From Flammula alnicola (lineage: Eukaryota; Basidiomycota; Agaricomycetes; Agaricales; Strophariaceae), in the NCBI GenBank assembly GCA_015499995.1, contig JADNRV010000017.1:186001-250000 (forward strand): a DNA stretch of 64,000 bases. Reading direction: 5' to 3'. Below, piece after piece: positions 1 through 11,582 of the stretch. The notes under the pieces are model-generated. The model worked only from the letters and a program-made list of their open reading frames with translations. It made no database searches and was not told the DNA's origin. Position 1 is the first letter of the stretch, and each line of letters begins with the position of its first letter. The translations under genes and the position numbers were made by a program.

Positions 1-3000
1 ACAAAGTTTGATCGAGCATTGACAAACAGTGGATGGTAACAAACTTCTGGAAGTGAACCTGGACACACAACACGGCGCCCAATGTCAAGATAATTATGTT
101 GATAAAAACAAATTTCGGAAATCCAGAAATAGCGCTTTACGCCACGATAAGAATAGATGGCTGATATAACGCTTTCAAATTAACGCTGTACAGTATTGGA
201 ATTTGATGGATCAGAAGAATATAATAATCAACAGTGCACCAATTTGAACGAGTGCAGGACTGCGTCCAAGGTGCGTCATCCCAGGGTGCAATCTTTTGTT
301 CGATTGTCGAGCCAATATGCCAATTAGCGCGCCCACATGTTATGTAACACCGTTCATCGGCGGAGCAACTCCACACCCACAACCTTCGTACCAGCTTCCA
401 AATCACCAAGCCTGTCGGGCGCAGAGGTGACGGGGTCCGAAAGCATTGTTGGGACACAATGTCTATATAAATTGTTACTTCAGGTCATGGCACAGGAAAA
501 TTGGCATTCGTGCTGTCCTTAAAGCTAGGATGTGGTCAAGTGATCATGATGCAGTACTATAGGCGTTGGATTTTAAAAGGGACTTACTTACCAAGTATTC
601 TAAGCCATTTTTATGGTCTGCAATGTGCCACGAATCTATAAGATGGGATTACAGATACAGTATGTAATGGATGAACATTCACACCTTCAAACAGACAATT
701 AGGAGGTGAGTAGGAGGATGTCGAACGGATCTAAGGTGGACCAAACCAATAAATCATGATGGATAGGCAATAGTGCTGCGAAAGAACCGATAAAAGCTTG
801 AGGGAAGAGTGAGTCCAATGATTCCGCCATTTCATATCCATTGCTCACTGGAAGTCAAACGATTTAGCTGATCCCAACGTGACCTGCAGTCCTCACATCA
901 CCCCCAAGCCTCGTGGCGCATCTTTTCCAAGCATATGAACTACGCATGGGTCCTCGCCACACACAAGCAGAATACGTCAGCACCAGAGATTAGGCAAGGT
1001 AAGATAAGGTCCAGAGAAGATATGTGTTACATCGCTCTTTCTCCACGACCGTGCGCCTTCCATTCGCGAACCGCCGGGACGTCGAATAGGCGCCACAATC
1101 CTTTGTACATTGGCTCTGGTCAGTAGTCTAAAGCGTAGCCATCCAGGGGAGAGGCTAACGAAGCCACAAACTACTTCATGATTCTCTTTAAAGGAGGTCG
1201 GGCGAGCTGGATTGTGGCGTACCCGGGGATTCGAGCTCCTTGGCGAGGCCGTGCCTGGCGCGCAACTACAAAGAAAGAAGGTGCAGATAATGAGTAACTC
1301 AAGTAGCGAATCGGATAGGTCTGAGAGCCAACAGCTAACAGCGCGTTCACATCATTGCGTATCGCCAACGAGGGACGACGACGCCACAGGCCACAGGGGC
1401 GATAAGGTCTAGGTCCAACTTGCGATCAAGTTTGAATCAATTAGTGGTAGTAGTAAAACAGGATCTTGGACGGACGGAAATTAAAGACCCAGGAAGAAGA
1501 GTGCGAATTGAATAGAATGTGAGGAGCGGCGCTGCAAATCGTATTCTGTTTGCTTGCGCTAGTGCGAGCGCGGGGAATGAGCGACCAGGAATTTCAACTA
1601 ATTTGGACGACCGAATATGACCTAGGAGCCGGAGAGAGTGGTAATAAGGCTCCGGGTTATCACCAGACCCTCATACGTAGTGTCCAAGTTAGAGTACAAT
1701 GCGAGAGTTTGGTTCTAGTCTTCGTGGAAAGAGACTAATGCGCACCACGGGTTGGGCGGGAGGTGATAAGCCGACTAGGGCAGTTCGATCGGGCAACTAT
1801 TTTGGTCGGCAGTAATGGCGGGATAGCTGGCTTCAGGCAAAGCCTTACAGGGATCCACATTGATATGATTGCTCTAAGAGACTAGCTCGGGGGGCTCTCC
1901 GGGGAAGTCACCACGGAAGTTGAATGCTAAGTGATAGAGGGATGGCGCTCACGATTCTCGCCCTCCTGAAGGCCAGGTTAAAGAAACAAAAAAAGTCGAA
2001 AATGAAAGCGTATCGTGTTGAATCGCCATCAAGGGCTGAAGGACACCTCCGTCAGTAAGTCATTTCCAGACATCGCGCATTATCGAGGATTGAAGACGGG
2101 AATTGCAAATTAGATTCGATTTGTGAGAGGCATCGGCTGGTTACCGCCTCCCTGTTTGCGAAACTTCCTTCGCTCGCTGGACATCAGAGTATTTTGTGCG
2201 TAAAACATCACACAAAATCGTCGATGGACAGATCCCATGACATGGCTGCACCAATCAGAGGTCTCGTTTCAGCTGTAAGAATCAAAGGGGTTGATTGAGA
2301 AGAAGGTTATCGGACAGAAACGTGTTCATGGACGCACTTTTGGTGGTGGTGGTACGGGCGTAAACCCTTTCACTTGGAGTAGGAGGTTCCTCGAGTCATC
2401 GTAGAGTCCCTTTGGCTACAATCGAGAGCAGTGCCGTATTCAAGGGCTGAAATCAAGTGCCCATCGTGAAAGATATTGGCTTTCGCGTCAGGGAAGAAAT
2501 GTTTTTGCTTGCTTCCTCGAGCTTGGCAGGCTGCGGTTGTTTCGGGGTAGCCACAGTACATCCACGCTTTGGCCGTATTCCAGGAAATTAGATGCACCCT
2601 GCAGTAGGAAAGATAAGGAACCTCTGACGTCAATTCAAGCTCTACGCATGGTAGAGAACATCAGGAACGTGCCCGTCAGGCTGCGTTTGCGGAAAACATC
2701 TTTCCTACTAGTCGCGAGTGGCCTCTTGAAATTGGATAGATGTGAAAAAAGTTCAAGGTTAGCGAATGCAGCGGAACGCGGGTTGAACCCAGTAGAGAAC
2801 AAAGGACGCTTAGCCTTGAAGCTTGGGCTGCTGGAGAGCATATCGGGTCCTGACAGATTTACAAAACGTGTAAGTTTAGAACAGAAGTGGTCGAAGTAAG
2901 TAGAAGCCAACGTGAGAAATTTGTCGAGTTTGATGATAGAGCTGTTGATCGATGGAGACTGTACACAGCTTCTTCTCAACCATTTGCCAGATCGCTGTAC

Positions 3001-3225
3001 AGCTATCCGTAACTACCGCTAAAACGGGGGGAACGTCGTCCCGATATCATTTTTGGAACTGCCGAACATGTCTAACGTTTCGTATAAAGACAGGGCCCAA
3101 CTCACGGCCTATTCTTCACCCAACGGTCACCTTCAACTCTCACAACCACTAGTGCATTTTTTTTCACCCACTTTGAACCCAATCTTCAAATCCAACCAAG
3201 CGTTATATTTCCTGTACTATCCAAT
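1..3225. other. Intergenic region, no gene recognised
   Basis: I found no conserved reading frame, domain, RNA gene or repeat here that I could support. The open frames are short, carry no recognisable motifs and show no credible exon chain. The last 60 or so bases before 3226 are CT-rich, as expected for the promoter and leader of the secreted-protein gene that follows. Confidence 0.5.
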
Positions 3226-3778
3226 ATGAAGTTCTTCATCAATACTCTCGTCTTCGCTGTTCTCGCGTTCGTCTCTCTCGTCTCCTCAGCCCCTGTCCAA
3301 CTCTCGGCACGCGACGTCTTCGTGCCACCCGTGCTCACTCCAAACGTCCACTCGGTCTGGAAAGTTGGATCCACTCAAACCGTCACTTGGTAAGTCTTCG
3401 AATTTGAGACGCAGCGAATCCCTTGCTGACATGATCCGCTGCAGGGATCTTACCGACGCTCCGACACAGATCACCAACTCGAAGGCAAAGGTCATTCTTG
3501 TCACCGACGGTCTGCTGGACCTCGGTATGTCTCTCCCCGAGACTGGGAAGTGAACAATATTGATGATTTGATTTACAGACAACCCTCTGGCTGACGGCGT
3601 TGATGTTCGTGCCGGCCAGTGCCAAGTGACGGTGCCCAATGTCGCCCCAGGTGACAATTACCAGATCCTAGGTGAGCAAACTTTCTGGCATGGATATCTT
3701 TACATGACTGATCCGCGCGCTTTGACAGTCTTCGGTGATTCTGGTAACAGGGGCCAATTCTTCACCATCACAAACTAA
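3226..3778 (+). CDS. Small secreted protein with Kre9/Knh1-N-like (Ser-Thr-rich GPI family) domain
   Basis: Four exons: 3226-3389, 3445-3524, 3579-3671, 3729-3778, giving 128 residues. All introns are GT-AG and 53-57 nt long. The start is the first ATG of the frame and begins a classic signal peptide (MKFFINTLVFAVLAFVSLVSSA). The mature part has the Ig-like N-terminal pattern of the Kre9/Knh1 family, including the motif SVWKVGSTQTVTWD near residue 45, a central DNPLADGV and a terminal VFGDSGNRGQ block. Family members are secreted or wall-bound and are linked to beta-glucan and cell-wall structure; a wall role here is inference. Unlike the paralogue at 12503 it has no Ser/Thr-rich tail and no GPI signal, so it is predicted to be a soluble secreted form. 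The two genes share intron positions and phases, so they probably arose by tandem duplication. Confidence 0.85.
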
Positions 3779-4341
3779 AGTGCTGGCCAACGGCGAGGAA
3801 GCTTACGATGACGCGTAAAAAATTAACGAATGGACGCTTGACGATTCCAGCCGGCCTGCAAAAACTTTCAAAATTCCGAACTCTTTACCCTCATGCCCTC
3901 TTACATGGCGTGTAATACATACAAGGACTCAACATGGACTCGCTTCGTAGGCTCGTACTGTATCATCATAACTTCCAACCCATCTGTACTACCACTGCGC
4001 ATTCAGGCTTGGACTCTTCTTACACGTATCGTACTCCTTGTCTACATAATTCCATGATTCCCTAGATAATACTCTTCTTCCGACTCCTTCTCGGAGTTTC
4101 CTCCAACGATCAACTGACTTCTTGTCATAATGCATTTCCACCAATGCTTACGGTGGTCAATGCTATATTGTCACGGTCTTCAATAAATCAAATTTGTCCA
4201 TCTTGGTCTGAAATCACTTTTTTTTGACATCTACATTTCTAAGCACAAAATTTGGGACATCTCAATATTTTCTGAGGCATCTAGTCTCTTACGTTGTTTT
4301 TTATGTTAGCATAGAGTAGAGGGGTGTGCTAGGGCTTAAGC
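3779..4341. other. Spacer between secreted-protein gene and Tnp2 element
   Basis: No gene. A stretch at about 4216-4285 (alternating ACATCT and T-rich blocks) resembles, in inverted orientation, sequence at 11878-11925 on the far side of the Tnp2 element. This suggests the element landed inside an older short inverted-repeat element. Confidence 0.4.
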
Positions 4342-4348
4342 GCTTATA

Positions 4349-4366
4349 CCCAGTCAAAAGCCGCTC
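4349..4366 (+). repeat. Left terminal inverted repeat of Tnp2 element 1
   Basis: CCCAGTCAAAAGCCGCTC, an exact inverted match to 11558-11575. It is preceded directly by the 7-bp duplication GCTTATA (4342-4348). Confidence 0.9.
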
Positions 4367-4673
4367 TGCTGAGGTTGGTTGAAACAAGTTGTGAACGGTT
4401 AGTCCGCTCTCAACCGATGTCAACACAAAATCTGGACTGGAGCAGATGAGGAAATGTTGTAATCGGTTGACAGTTGTTTTTTACAGATTGTGATTAGTTG
4501 ATTTCAGTTTCGCACAATTAATATCTGTTCTATTCCCAAAGCATTCGTTACGGTGCTTTTCACTTTCAATCTGATATGAACCGATACAAAAGTTGATATT
4601 GGTTGGCTACGCTACATATTCTCGACCTAAAACCCACACTAGGGACTGTATATCCTGCCGTAGGTACCTGGTA

Positions 4674-7000
4674 CTACTCTCGTTTCTTCCCGGATGCCTT
4701 ACGGTTTGCAAGCTTGTCTGAACGGCGTTGGCTCCAAGACTACAAGAGGTTGAGAAGATGGAACTAGGAACAAGACTGCCACATACCTGTTTCTCCTCTG
4801 CACTGAGTGCATTGTATGCAGCGCGGACATCTTGTTTTGTTGGGCAAGGATTAGATTTACTATATTCTTCTCCGAAAAGGTTCCTTTAAGAACACAAGAC
4901 CGGCGTCAATGATTTGCCATCACGGAAGGAGGAAAGGTACTTACCATTCCGCGCAGTTGTTTGGTTGAAACCGGAAGATATCGCCAGCAGCTGGCTTCTT
5001 CTTGGTAGCCTCGACGTTGTTGTGGGCAGGGAGCGCGGCGAGGGCTGGTGCGTTCACAGCATTCACCTGAGTTTCATCGGCGCTGTTCCCTGCTGCTGCC
5101 GCACTCGTTGTGGAATGTGCATCTCCAGTGGTGATTTGGGGAGGTGCCGCTTCCTTGGTTGTCGTCGTAGAGTCAGCTACAGCTGGGACAATAATTAATG
5201 TAAGTAGAGCGTTGATTAAATACCAAAAAGCAAAGCCATACCTTCATTGACACTATTATCTACTCTCTTTTCCTCTATCTCGTTACCAACTAAATCGTCG
5301 GACCCATCGCAGTCAACATTGGTGGCAGGAGCACTGACGGCATTTGTATTGGCTGGAAGGAGAGGCGATGAGATCGTGTTGGACGCAGGAGCACACCCGG
5401 AGTTGGCCACCGAGAGTGGGGACGAGACACGTGGGGTAGCAGACCTATGAAAAAGTAAGTACACGAGTGTCGGTAGATAAATAAGATACGTACAAAGGGT
5501 TCTTCAGTTTTAATGGCTAATAGTATGATAACTTGTGAAAAAGGCATGTCAAAAGTAATAACAGGAGACATGCCTTGAAGACCACTGGAGCTCGAGGGAC
5601 AGGCGTCGCGGTGGTCAAGTTTTTGGGTGTGCTTGCAGCAGTAGCAGTTTGAGTGGTGGCGTCGATGTCAGTGGCCGAGTGGGTGATTCCAAGGTGAATT
5701 GACTCTGGCTAAGCTCATCGTCAGCCGACGGAAAATGGCATACTTTGTTACTCACCGAAGAATGACACCTGTGCTCTTCAGCTAATGTGGCCTCGTCATC
5801 GATACTACCCGGGGTGCTTGGGCTGTTGGCGATAGCTGCAAGGAAGACAAATGGTTAGTGTTGTGACATGAGAGAAAGGTTGAACGAACGAACCAACTTC
5901 AGCCTGATAATCTGATGTGTTTGGCATTGTTGCAGACTTGGCGATGCTACGCGCTCGTTTGCCTTGTTGTTGCTGTTCTTCATTGTCGTGCTCGGAGGGC
6001 TTTCTTTTCTTCGAGATTTCTTCAGCTCCGTCAGCAGGAACTTGCTTTTCTTCTTTCTTGATTTCAGCATCGTCTTCCTCTGCCCTTTGTCGAGACCAAC
6101 TCGGGTATATGTCAATTCCCAGCCTCTCTGCCTTCCAATCTCCATCGCAGAACTGCAATTCTGGGAAGTATCCATACATCACCTGCCTGTAGTACTGGGA
6201 ACTAGCCGATGAGATCTTGGTCCAGGTTCGTGGCGCCATCTTCAGCTCCTCCAACTTAGAAAAAACCTTGCGGGCTTCGTTACAAATATCCCGTGCACGA
6301 GCCTCAGTGACAGGCTTTCCGTTCTCGTCTTGAATATAGGCCATGGATTCTCGGGTCATGGAATCTGCATTCTTTGCAGGGCGTCCCTTCTTTTTACGAA
6401 TGCTGGCATCATCGTTCTTCTTCTTTGATTTTTGCCAATCGTCGACAGTCCAGATGGTGACAAACTGGTAGTTGTTCCGGTCGAGACGCGGAAGGACAAT
6501 CGGAGGGGGTAACCCATCGTTTCCGGTGCCCGAGAGCTGTCTCTCATTGATATTTCCAAGGAGCTTGCCATACATACCGCTGGTTAGGATAATTTTAAAG
6601 CGGTACCCGTTTAATTGAATAAAATGGCTTACTTGCAAACTCTGATCTCTGTCTCGAGCTCGAAATTTCGCAAGACTAGTTTGTTGTAGGCGAGATTGCC
6701 GGACTGCTTCAAAATTTCCTCCGTCGCGAGCCTGATCACCTGCATGCGAAAGTCGACAGCACTATTCATGCCACCACCGTGACGGAGGACATCAACACGC
6801 ATCGGAGTAGGAGAAGGAGAAAAAAACTTCTGCGTGTTGCTCTGATCCCCAAATTGAAAGTTTGGGTTAACATTTTCATCCTGTACAAGCTGTTGATTGC
6901 CCAATATAAGAGGTCCTGCTGGCGATGGAGAGGATGGCTGGGATCCGTCCATGTTTTCCGCTGACCAACTGAAAGAGCTTAGATAGAGAGCAGGATCCAT
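4674..7000 (-). CDS. Tnp2-element accessory protein, 631 aa, unknown function
   Basis: Nine exons on the minus strand: 7000-6633, 6579-5894, 5835-5756, 5708-5574, 5516-5494, 5444-5242, 5182-4945, 4883-4787, 4739-4674. Phases agree throughout and the total is 1896 nt. The intron after 5574 has a GC donor (GCATGT), and the fifth exon is only 23 nt. I recognise no named domain. The N-terminal third is rich in Pro/Ser followed by a possible helical segment. The middle holds a Lys-rich basic patch (RKKKGRPAK) and acidic/Gln-rich stretches (KKRKPSEHDNEEQQQQGKRAR) typical of nuclear proteins. A Ser/Thr/Ala-rich linker follows. The C-terminal 60 residues, beginning FRFQPNNCAEW and ending in a basic tail, look like a compact conserved domain, perhaps DNA-binding. 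It diverges from the coiled-coil gene at 7209 across a 208-bp shared promoter. By position it could play the role of a TnpA-like helper; that is inference. Confidence 0.7.
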
Positions 7001-7208
7001 TCTGACTTTTGGTCACAACAGGATGGTGGTAGGATGAAAAGTGTTTCCAAAGACACCCGATACACGATCCGACTGCGTCCTTGGTTCGAAAAAAAACCGA
7101 TCTCAACCAATATCAAATGATATATCTGTTTTCTAAATCTGGCAAGCCGATACTCTTCTGTTTCAAGCCTCCGTAACTTTCTCTCGAGTCTCTCTCTCTC
7201 TCAGGACA
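7001..7208. promoter_or_regulatory. Bidirectional promoter with copies of the element's subterminal motif
   Basis: This 208-bp interval separates two divergent element genes. It contains GATCTCAACCAATAT (7099-7113) followed by ATCTGTTTTCT (7124-7134). The right subterminal region has GATCTCAACTAATAT (11499-11513) followed by ATCTGTTTTCT (11515-11525). The 13-mer CAACCAATATCAA at 7104-7116 occurs inverted at 4593-4605 near the left end. Shared motifs at both termini and in the internal promoter suggest that an element-encoded protein binds both, and so could regulate its own transcription. A CT-repeat (TCTCTC) lies just before the ATG at 7209. Confidence 0.5.
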
Positions 7209-7833
7209 ATGTCAGGATCCTCAACATACCATCCTAGCTCTGAAGCAGACTACGAGGAGCACTATCAATACCCCTGGGACACTGGGTCCCAACGTATGGA
7301 TTGCCTTGATTGCTGTGAATTTAAGTGTACAATCCATCCATCCTCCGAGCCCGCATCACCACGCCCAAGTGCTCTTGTTGCGCGGGAGGCCATACGCAGG
7401 TACGGAACAAAGATATCTTGATTTTTGGACATCCTTTGACACCCTGCAAGGAATTTCAATGCTGGAGGGATACTTGACTCGCAGATTACCTCGCAACAAT
7501 ATGTTGACAACATTACCGCGGGCAATACTGAAGAAACATTGCCTGTCAAAGCCGAAATTTCCCAGTCAAATGGTCTGCTGGGTAAGTAATTCTCCATAAC
7601 AATGTTGTCTAGGCTGATAATGACACCGTATCAAACTTAAAGATCAGATTGATGTCGAGTTACTTCAATTAAAATACTTGGACCTCGAAATCGAGCGTGA
7701 TCAGTTGCTCGATAGGGTGCAGGCAATGGCAGCAGCTCTAGAAGAGTACCGTCGGGGGTTGGAAAAGTGGAAAAATATTGCAATGGCATCGCGGGAACTG
7801 CTTTCGCGTATTACTGAGGATACAGACTATTAA
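7209..7833 (+). CDS. Small coiled-coil protein of Tnp2 element 1, 170 aa
   Basis: Three exons: 7209-7399, 7451-7581, 7643-7833 (513 nt). Introns are 51 and 61 nt with GTACGG and GTAAGT donors. The N-terminal half is polar and aromatic-rich (EADYEEHYQYPWD). The C-terminal half, about residues 105-165, is a continuous heptad-like helix (DQIDVELLQLKYLDLEI onward), so oligomerisation is likely. No enzyme motif is visible and I do not recognise a named family. Its stop codon TAA at 7831-7833 overlaps the transposase stop on the other strand in the palindrome TTAA. It is transcribed from the same 208-b interval as the 631-residue gene, pointing away from it. A structural or DNA-bridging helper in transposition is a reasonable guess only. 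Confidence 0.7.
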
Positions 7834-10800
7834 TCAACTTCCTCTGTGTCTAACTCCTCGTCATCTGCGAATACATTTGTCAATAATGCCATGTCCATTC
7901 CCATCTTCTCCCATATAAAATACCTTTGCTCGGGATCTCCATTCACCTGGTAGTTGTGTGGTATAACTGCGATTACCGCGATAATAGATTTTGCATTGAT
8001 GACACAAAGGCCGTGGGCAAGCTTCTGAACAGAATAAACTGTTTGATATGAGGCTTGCAGAAGGGCAGGATCAGGTTCCGAGAAGAGGGATACAAGAGCA
8101 AGAGGTTGTCTTTCTTCGTTGATCATTCCGTGAAAATAAAACTGGACTTCCGCAAAGTCAACCTTATCGGGCGACGTCTGAATCTGCAACAAGGTTTCAT
8201 CATGGGAAGAAGGAAGAAGGGTAAATTACGTACCTTCACACAGCATGCCCGCCTAAGGTTGGGTGTCGTCATTTTGTCTTCCTTCCATTTAGAACGGGCA
8301 GTCTGGCCATTTGGAAGACGAAGACGCGCCCATCGCGCAACTCGCAACCCATCCCAGTCATCGTCTGGGAAGTTTCCAAATTCTGCCTCGCGTTCCAAAA
8401 AATAGGTGCTAACAACCTGAGCCTGTGCGTGGTTCTCGAGCTTGCGTCCATATTTCTCCTTCGCACGAAGAAATGCATATCCATCTCCAAGGTCCAAAGA
8501 GTACTGCGGCAAGGAGGCATCTTTCTCATGAAACACAGGAAAGGATACCTTAAGTGTGTTGACCTGGCAGCGGCGAAGGCCTCGTTCAGACAAGTTGTGA
8601 TAAGGATTTGAGGGCTGCGCGATTTCTCCACCGAGATCTCCAATCATACGTTCAATGGTCCAAGTTGCATACATTGTGACAGGTCCAACTCGAACAGTTT
8701 CCAGTGGAATGTGAAGTACGGCGTGGAGGCAGGGTCGCATAAAATGAATTCGGTCTGCTCTTCGTTCGCAGTATATCTTCTCAAATTCATGATGGAATTG
8801 ACACATGAGCTGATGCGAATGTTGGAGGTGTTCTCGAGTTATTTGCCGTTGATGGAGTATCCGGATTGCTGATACGAGTTTGCAAAAGTTTTGCCAGAAG
8901 CGGATTGGAAGAATGTTATGCAAAAGCGCAGGAGCAAGGCCATAGAAATAGTTTTGCCATTCTTTGGCCTTGTAGCCACTGTTGGCTTTCTCTGCAAGAT
9001 TACGGGGAGGGCGATCATAGGAAGTTGGAATATATTGTTTGCAAGCTGCAACCGCCGCCCCATGTGCTTGCCAAACATCATCATTCTTCAGCGTGCTCCA
9101 TGCCCAGCGACGGACATCATCTGTAGAAGCGCATGTAAATGAACCACGCCATAGAGGAATCAGAAGTTCTCCCAAATTGAGATTGGGGACATGCATCGAA
9201 TCACCAGGAAATCCTGATGGAAGTGGGAGACGCCCTTCTACAGGAAGACCACTGAAAATACTGATAGTTGTGATACCAGTATATTTGCGTCTTGCTTTGT
9301 AGTCAGTAGGGTTGCGGGATTCAAGAAGATGCTGCAGATTTTCTTGGTAAACTTGAACGCTGCCATTGCCGATCTCGCTAGGGTCTATGTCATTGTGGTC
9401 GCATCCACGAACATCATATCCATCGGGTTTCAGAAGCGCTGGATAGTACTGAGGTGCGCCGGGTTTATGTCGACCTTTAATACCACAGTACAGACGGCAT
9501 GGATATGCCCCATGGTGGCCAACGAGCCCAGTAAAATGAACGCTACCAGGTCCGTCGGCACATCCAAGGTAAAGGAATATCCTTGATATGAATGTTCGAT
9601 TATGTCCTGCATCCCATATTTTCAGGCCTTCTTTTTGTAACGCTGCGATATGTTGAAAGCCAGGAAAGTGGAAAGAGTCGCTGTTTTTTGGATTGTGAGG
9701 ACCGGGAATGAAGCCTCCTGGTATGACATGTCGCTTCTTATAACGAAGCTGAGGAGGAAGATCCAGAATGACCCAGATATAGATCCAGCAATCCGACTGC
9801 TTGTCTTGATATAACTGGGCTCCATCTGTTGCGAACATCAATACCATGTCATCGGTCTTGATATCACCACGTTCCACAGCAGCTAAGTAATCGTGCCCAT
9901 GATAGATGTCATTATAAACTGGGATTTGGCCAGATCCGCTTTCATTGAGTTGTTCGATAATCTTGTTGGTCTCTCTGCTGCGATGGCGCATGGCGTGAGC
10001 ACCTGGCGGAGTCCTCCAGAGGGCTTGAAGCTGCGGACCAAGCGGAATGGTATAGAAGTGTTGGCGTGGCTGCTTTCCTGGCTTTTCGGGGTCATAACGC
10101 GAAACCTCGCACATCGGACATTGTTCAAGGGAAGAGAAGGGGCCGGTATATGCAATACAAGAGTTCGGACACATATCGTGAACAATCGCATGGACGCCAG
10201 TGAGTTCTGCGAGCTTTTTCTTGACCTGAGCATGGGAGAGAATCTTGCGATTTGGAGAATCTTCAACGAGGTCTTTGTGGATGTTCTTGTATGTTTGATC
10301 GGACGCATTTGAAGTCGACAAAAACAACTTTATTGAGAGCAAAACATCTCTATCTTCGATATCTATCAGCTCGGTTACAGGATTCCGCAACCGGAGAAGC
10401 TCTTCTTCATCCAAATCTCCGTTGTCCAGAGAAGCCTTCTCCAAAGCGCGTTTAAATTCCAACGCTATTCGAAGATCGTCGGTTTTGGGCACAAAGTCAT
10501 CTGGAATAATAAATTCGGGGGGGCGAGCTGGTTCAGGGGCACGAGTAGGGGGATCCGGTAGGGTTGGAACATCCGGTGGCGGCTGTAGGGGTGCCAAAGG
10601 CAGTGGAGGATCATTTATGACTGGATTTAGAGTGTCAGAATTTTTTGACGAATAGAGAACAGTACACGACATACTTTCTTGGGATTCCACACCTTCCATC
10701 TCTTGAAAACCTTCCAAATCTTCAAGTTCGTCGCGACGTTCTTCGTTATTGCTGCCCGACAGCTCAGCAGCAATCTGGTCTTGCAACCTAACATTGTCGA

Positions 10801-11119
10801 TAGTCTGTGCAGCTGATATCAATAGCTAATCATCAAGGCAAGAAAGACTCAAACCTACATTGTTTGTCTGAGAACTGAGTGCACTTGGTTGAGCACCGTG
10901 ACATGCCCTCTTTGGAGGTCTCTCGGACCCCACATCAACAGCTGGCTGTGAATAGCTTGAGGACGCGATCCTTCCCGGCATTAGATTGATAGGAACGGGG
11001 GGTAGAACACGTCGATAGACGGCATGAGCGTAGTATACACTTCTTTTGACGGATCTTGCCTCGCCGCGGCAAAAGCGAGTGCAATCGCATATGTACGTGC
11101 GTGCACTTCCCTCGGGCAT
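7830..11119 (-). CDS. Tnp2-family (Transposase_21-like) transposase, intact
   Basis: Three exons on the minus strand: 11119-10855, 10812-8234, 8183-7830, giving 1065 residues. The first intron (42 nt, donor GTTTGA) is the weakest junction; the second is a strong GTACGT intron. The N-terminus has a small Cys cluster (ICDCTRFCRGEARSVKRS). A second cluster reads CPNSCIAYTGPFSSLEQCP-x2-C, typical of tnp2 proteins. The catalytic-core region contains FATDGAQLYQDKQSDCWIY, then PGGFIPGPHNPKN, a Cys-rich CRLYCGIKGRHKPG segment, and GDSMHVPNLNLGELL, matching the DxMH-type motif of the family. The later part (HIPLETVRVGPVTMYATW) resembles the DUF4218-type region found after tnp2 cores. It acts in the nucleus to excise and integrate the element. 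There is no internal stop, so the element may still be active. It converges on the coiled-coil gene with overlapping stops. Confidence 0.85.
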
Positions 11120-11557
11120 CACCCACTTTGAAAGGCCTGTGCGAGAAATGATCTAGAAATTGAATAAAAGTTGTCTTCGAATCTGTAAGAAAAAAGCTCA
11201 CCCTTTTACCCAAGTAGAAAGGTGAGGATATCGTAGGGAGTGACAGTAGTGGTGTAGCAAACGAAGACTTGTAAGGACACGAAGATAATCAGCGCGACGT
11301 GCAACGCATTTGCCACAAGGTCACGTGTGGCAAAAGCGTTGCAAAGAGGCACAGCCACCTGACAACCGAGCGCCTTCGATTTGACTTAAAAAAAAAATAT
11401 GTACCGTGTTCGCGCTGCTCATGCTGGGCATGTTCTCCATTTCTATCATGTATTTAATGAAACCTGTGGAAATCACAATGTGTTAACCAACCGTAACTGA
11501 TCTCAACTAATATGATCTGTTTTCTCCGACCCTAACCAATGTAAACAGATCCCAACC

Positions 11558-11575
11558 GAGCGGCTTTTGACTGGG
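11558..11575 (-). repeat. Right terminal inverted repeat of Tnp2 element 1
   Basis: Reverse complement of 4349-4366, all 18 bases identical. It is followed directly by GCTTATA (11576-11582). Confidence 0.9.
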
Positions 11576-11582
11576 GCTTATA

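Larger units (their letters stand above)
4349..11575. mobile_element. Complete Tnp2-type DNA transposon with three genes
   Basis: Terminal inverted repeats of 18 bp (CCCAGTCAAAAGCCGCTC) lie at 4349-4366 and 11558-11575. They are flanked by an identical 7-bp word GCTTATA at 4342-4348 and 11576-11582, which I read as the target-site duplication. The element carries a transposase (minus, 7830-11119), a small coiled-coil protein (plus, 7209-7833) and a large accessory protein (minus, 4674-7000). All three have intact frames after splicing. A subterminal motif related to GATCTCAACCAATAT recurs at both ends and in the internal divergent promoter. The transposase is of the tnp2 family usually tied to CACTA/CMC elements, which normally make 3-bp duplications and begin CACTA. 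These ends and the 7-bp duplication differ from that. Confidence 0.85.

Noticed and set aside
1205..1260. tRNA-like T-arm (GGGGATTCGAGCTCC)
   Set aside because: No acceptor, D or anticodon stems can be folded around it.
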